In this document: positions 5,789 through 6,906 of the stretch, one piece after another
Position numbering within the stretch: position 1 is the stretch's first letter
How the letters are laid out: each line of letters begins with the position of its first letter
Assembly (NCBI GenBank): GCA_005883885.1
Contig: VAYF01000058.1
Span: forward strand, 1 to 6,906
From: Actinomycetota bacterium
GTDB taxonomy: Bacteria; Actinomycetota; UBA4738; HRBIN12
DNA: 6,906 bases
Reading direction: 5' to 3'
The notes under the pieces: model-generated
What the model was told of the DNA's origin: nothing
What the model saw: the letters and a program-made list of their open reading frames with translations, nothing else
Databases searched by the model: none
Position numbers and translations under genes: made by a program

Positions 5789-6906
5789 GAATCTCCCCCT
5801 TCCGCGGTCTGGTGTACGACCCTTCCGTCGCAGGGCCCTGGGAACAACTGACCGCCCCGCCCTACGACGTTATCAGCGAGTCGGATCAAGAAGGTCTTCG
5901 GGCCCGCAGCCCCTACAACATCGTGCACATCGATCTGACGGGCGGCGCCGTCGGCGATGGAGCGGTCCCCGGGTACGCCACGGCCGCTTCCCTCCTCGCG
6001 GACTGGAGCGCCTCGGGGGTGCTCACGGCACCGGACGCCCCGCGCTACTACGGCTACGAGCTGCGCTACCGGGTTCGCGGGATCACCCGCCTCCTCCGCG
6101 GGCTCGTGGGCGCCCTCGAGCTGGAGCCGTGGGGTGGAACAGTCCTGCCGCACGAACAGACGATGCCCGGACCGATCGAGGACCGGTTGCGACTGATTCG
6201 CGCCACTAAGACGCACCTCTCGCCGATCTACGGGACGATCACCGGTCCCTGCGAGCGGCTCAACGAACTCCTCGATCGGACGGCGGAAACCCGTCCGATC
6301 GCGATCGTCCGCGACGACGAGGGTGTCGAGCATCGGATGTGGGCGATCGACGGCGAAGAGGATGTCACCTCGTGGCTCGGCGACGAATCGCTCCTGATCG
6401 CCGATGGCCATCATCGGTACGCGACAGCGCTGGCGTACCGCGACGAGCGTCGCGCAGCGGAGGGCACGGGGCCGTGGGACCGGATCCTTGCCCTCGTGGT
6501 CGACGCCGGAACCCAGGAGGTGCCGGTCCTTCCGTACCACCGCATCCAGATCGGCGGCGACCGACCGACCGGAGGGCGGCCCGCCCCGGATCTGGCGCAA
6601 GCACTCGCAGGCGCAGACGACCTCCATCTCCGGTACGGAACGGTCACCAAGGACGGGGGAACCGTCGTCTATCGCATCCACCGCCTGCGGGGTGAGCCTC
6701 CGACCGTGCTCGCACTGCACGAGCAGCTGTTGGACCGGGTCGCACCGGGCGACGCGCTCCGGTTCACCCACGTGGCCGAGGACGCCGACGCTGCCGTCCG
6801 GAACGGGTCCGCGATCGCCGCGTACCTGCTGCCGGGCACGACCCCCGGCCGCGTGCGCGCGGTGGTCCAGCGGGGCGGTCGACTCCCCCGGAAGTCGACC
6901 TTCTTC
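5782..6906 (+). CDS. DUF1015 family protein (3' end just beyond the window)
   Basis: This conserved cytoplasmic protein family (COG4198) has no function I can state with confidence. Translation from the GTG at 5782 runs 375 residues to the right edge without a stop. Family landmarks are PFRG (6-9) at the start, APPYDVIS (25-32), SPYNIVHIDL (43-52), LPHEQTMPGPIEDRLRLIRA (122-141), THLSPIYG (144-151), the hallmark IADGHHRYATAL (206-217), LPYHR (250-254) and, at the edge, RLPRKSTFF. In relatives that last block is followed by a Tyr-Pro-Lys and a short end, so little is missing. An in-frame GTG at 5749 would add 11 residues, but PFRG at residues 6-9 fits the family with the later start. A 363-codon antisense frame (6771-5680) covers most of this gene and is a shadow. 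It is transcribed away from the TPR gene, and the two start codons overlap. Confidence 0.93.
   Translation, partial: MPRISPFRGLVYDPSVAGPWEQLTAPPYDVISESDQEGLRARSPYNIVHIDLTGGAVGDGAVPGYATAASLLADWSASGVLTAPDAPRYYGYELRYRVRGITRLLRGLVGALELEPWGGTVLPHEQTMPGPIEDRLRLIRATKTHLSPIYGTITGPCERLNELLDRTAETRPIAIVRDDEGVEHRMWAIDGEEDVTSWLGDESLLIADGHHRYATALAYRDERRAAEGTGPWDRILALVVDAGTQEVPVLPYHRIQIGGDRPTGGRPAPDLAQALAGADDLHLRYGTVTKDGGTVVYRIHRLRGEPPTVLALHEQLLDRVAPGDALRFTHVAEDADAAVRNGSAIAAYLLPGTTPGRVRAVVQRGGRLPRKSTFF

Noticed and set aside
5680..6771. A 363-codon open frame on the minus strand
   Set aside because: It is antisense to the DUF1015 gene, whose family motifs are continuous through the region. The translation has no recognisable domain.
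1..6906. A defence, CRISPR, biosynthetic or mobile system
   Set aside because: Every gene matches a housekeeping or widely conserved family in a known neighbourhood. No repeats, integrase, transposase, toxin-antitoxin pair or local change in composition was seen.

Overview
This is a high-GC stretch of bacterial chromosome, most likely from an actinobacterium (Actinomycetota) and probably not a classical model genus. The evidence is strong G/C preference at third codon positions, frequent GTG starts (five of eight genes by my start choices), actinobacterial-looking PyrG, RecN and TlyA sequences, and above all the gene order. From memory, a TPR protein, a HAD phosphatase, a small protein, tlyA, nadK (ppnK), recN and then pyrG is the order of the Mycobacterium tuberculosis Rv1691-Rv1699 region. 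No mobile element, CRISPR array, tRNA or rRNA is visible.

Layout. Seven genes lie on the minus strand and read from right to left: a small TPR protein (5788-5390), a HAD-IIA phosphatase (5379-4600), a small protein with a basic tail (4535-4152), tlyA (4139-3345), nadK (3348-2485), recN (2475-790) and the first 40% or so of pyrG (698-1, running off the left edge). One gene lies on the plus strand: a DUF1015-family protein (5782-6906) that runs off the right edge probably only a few residues before its end. Both edge genes are real and were recognised by direct translation. Gaps inside the minus-strand series are 10 nt, 64 nt, 12 nt, a 4-nt ATGA overlap, 9 nt and 91 nt. A single transcript from the TPR gene to recN is plausible, with a possible extra promoter before the basic-tail gene. 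A separate promoter just before pyrG is likely.

Function. The cluster is a conserved housekeeping neighbourhood rather than one pathway: CTP synthesis (pyrG), NADP supply (nadK), rRNA 2'-O-methylation (tlyA), recombinational repair (recN) and a small-molecule phosphatase. The three least understood members are the TPR protein, the basic-tail protein and the DUF1015 protein.

Non-coding structure. The most unusual element is a 49-nt almost perfect inverted repeat inside the phosphatase gene (5110-5158; 21 of 23 positions pair around a 3-nt loop). The divergent TPR and DUF1015 genes appear to overlap at their start codons, and the DUF1015 gene has an extended -10 box spaced exactly for leaderless transcription. 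A similar box lies immediately before pyrG. I did not find an obviously new multi-gene system here.
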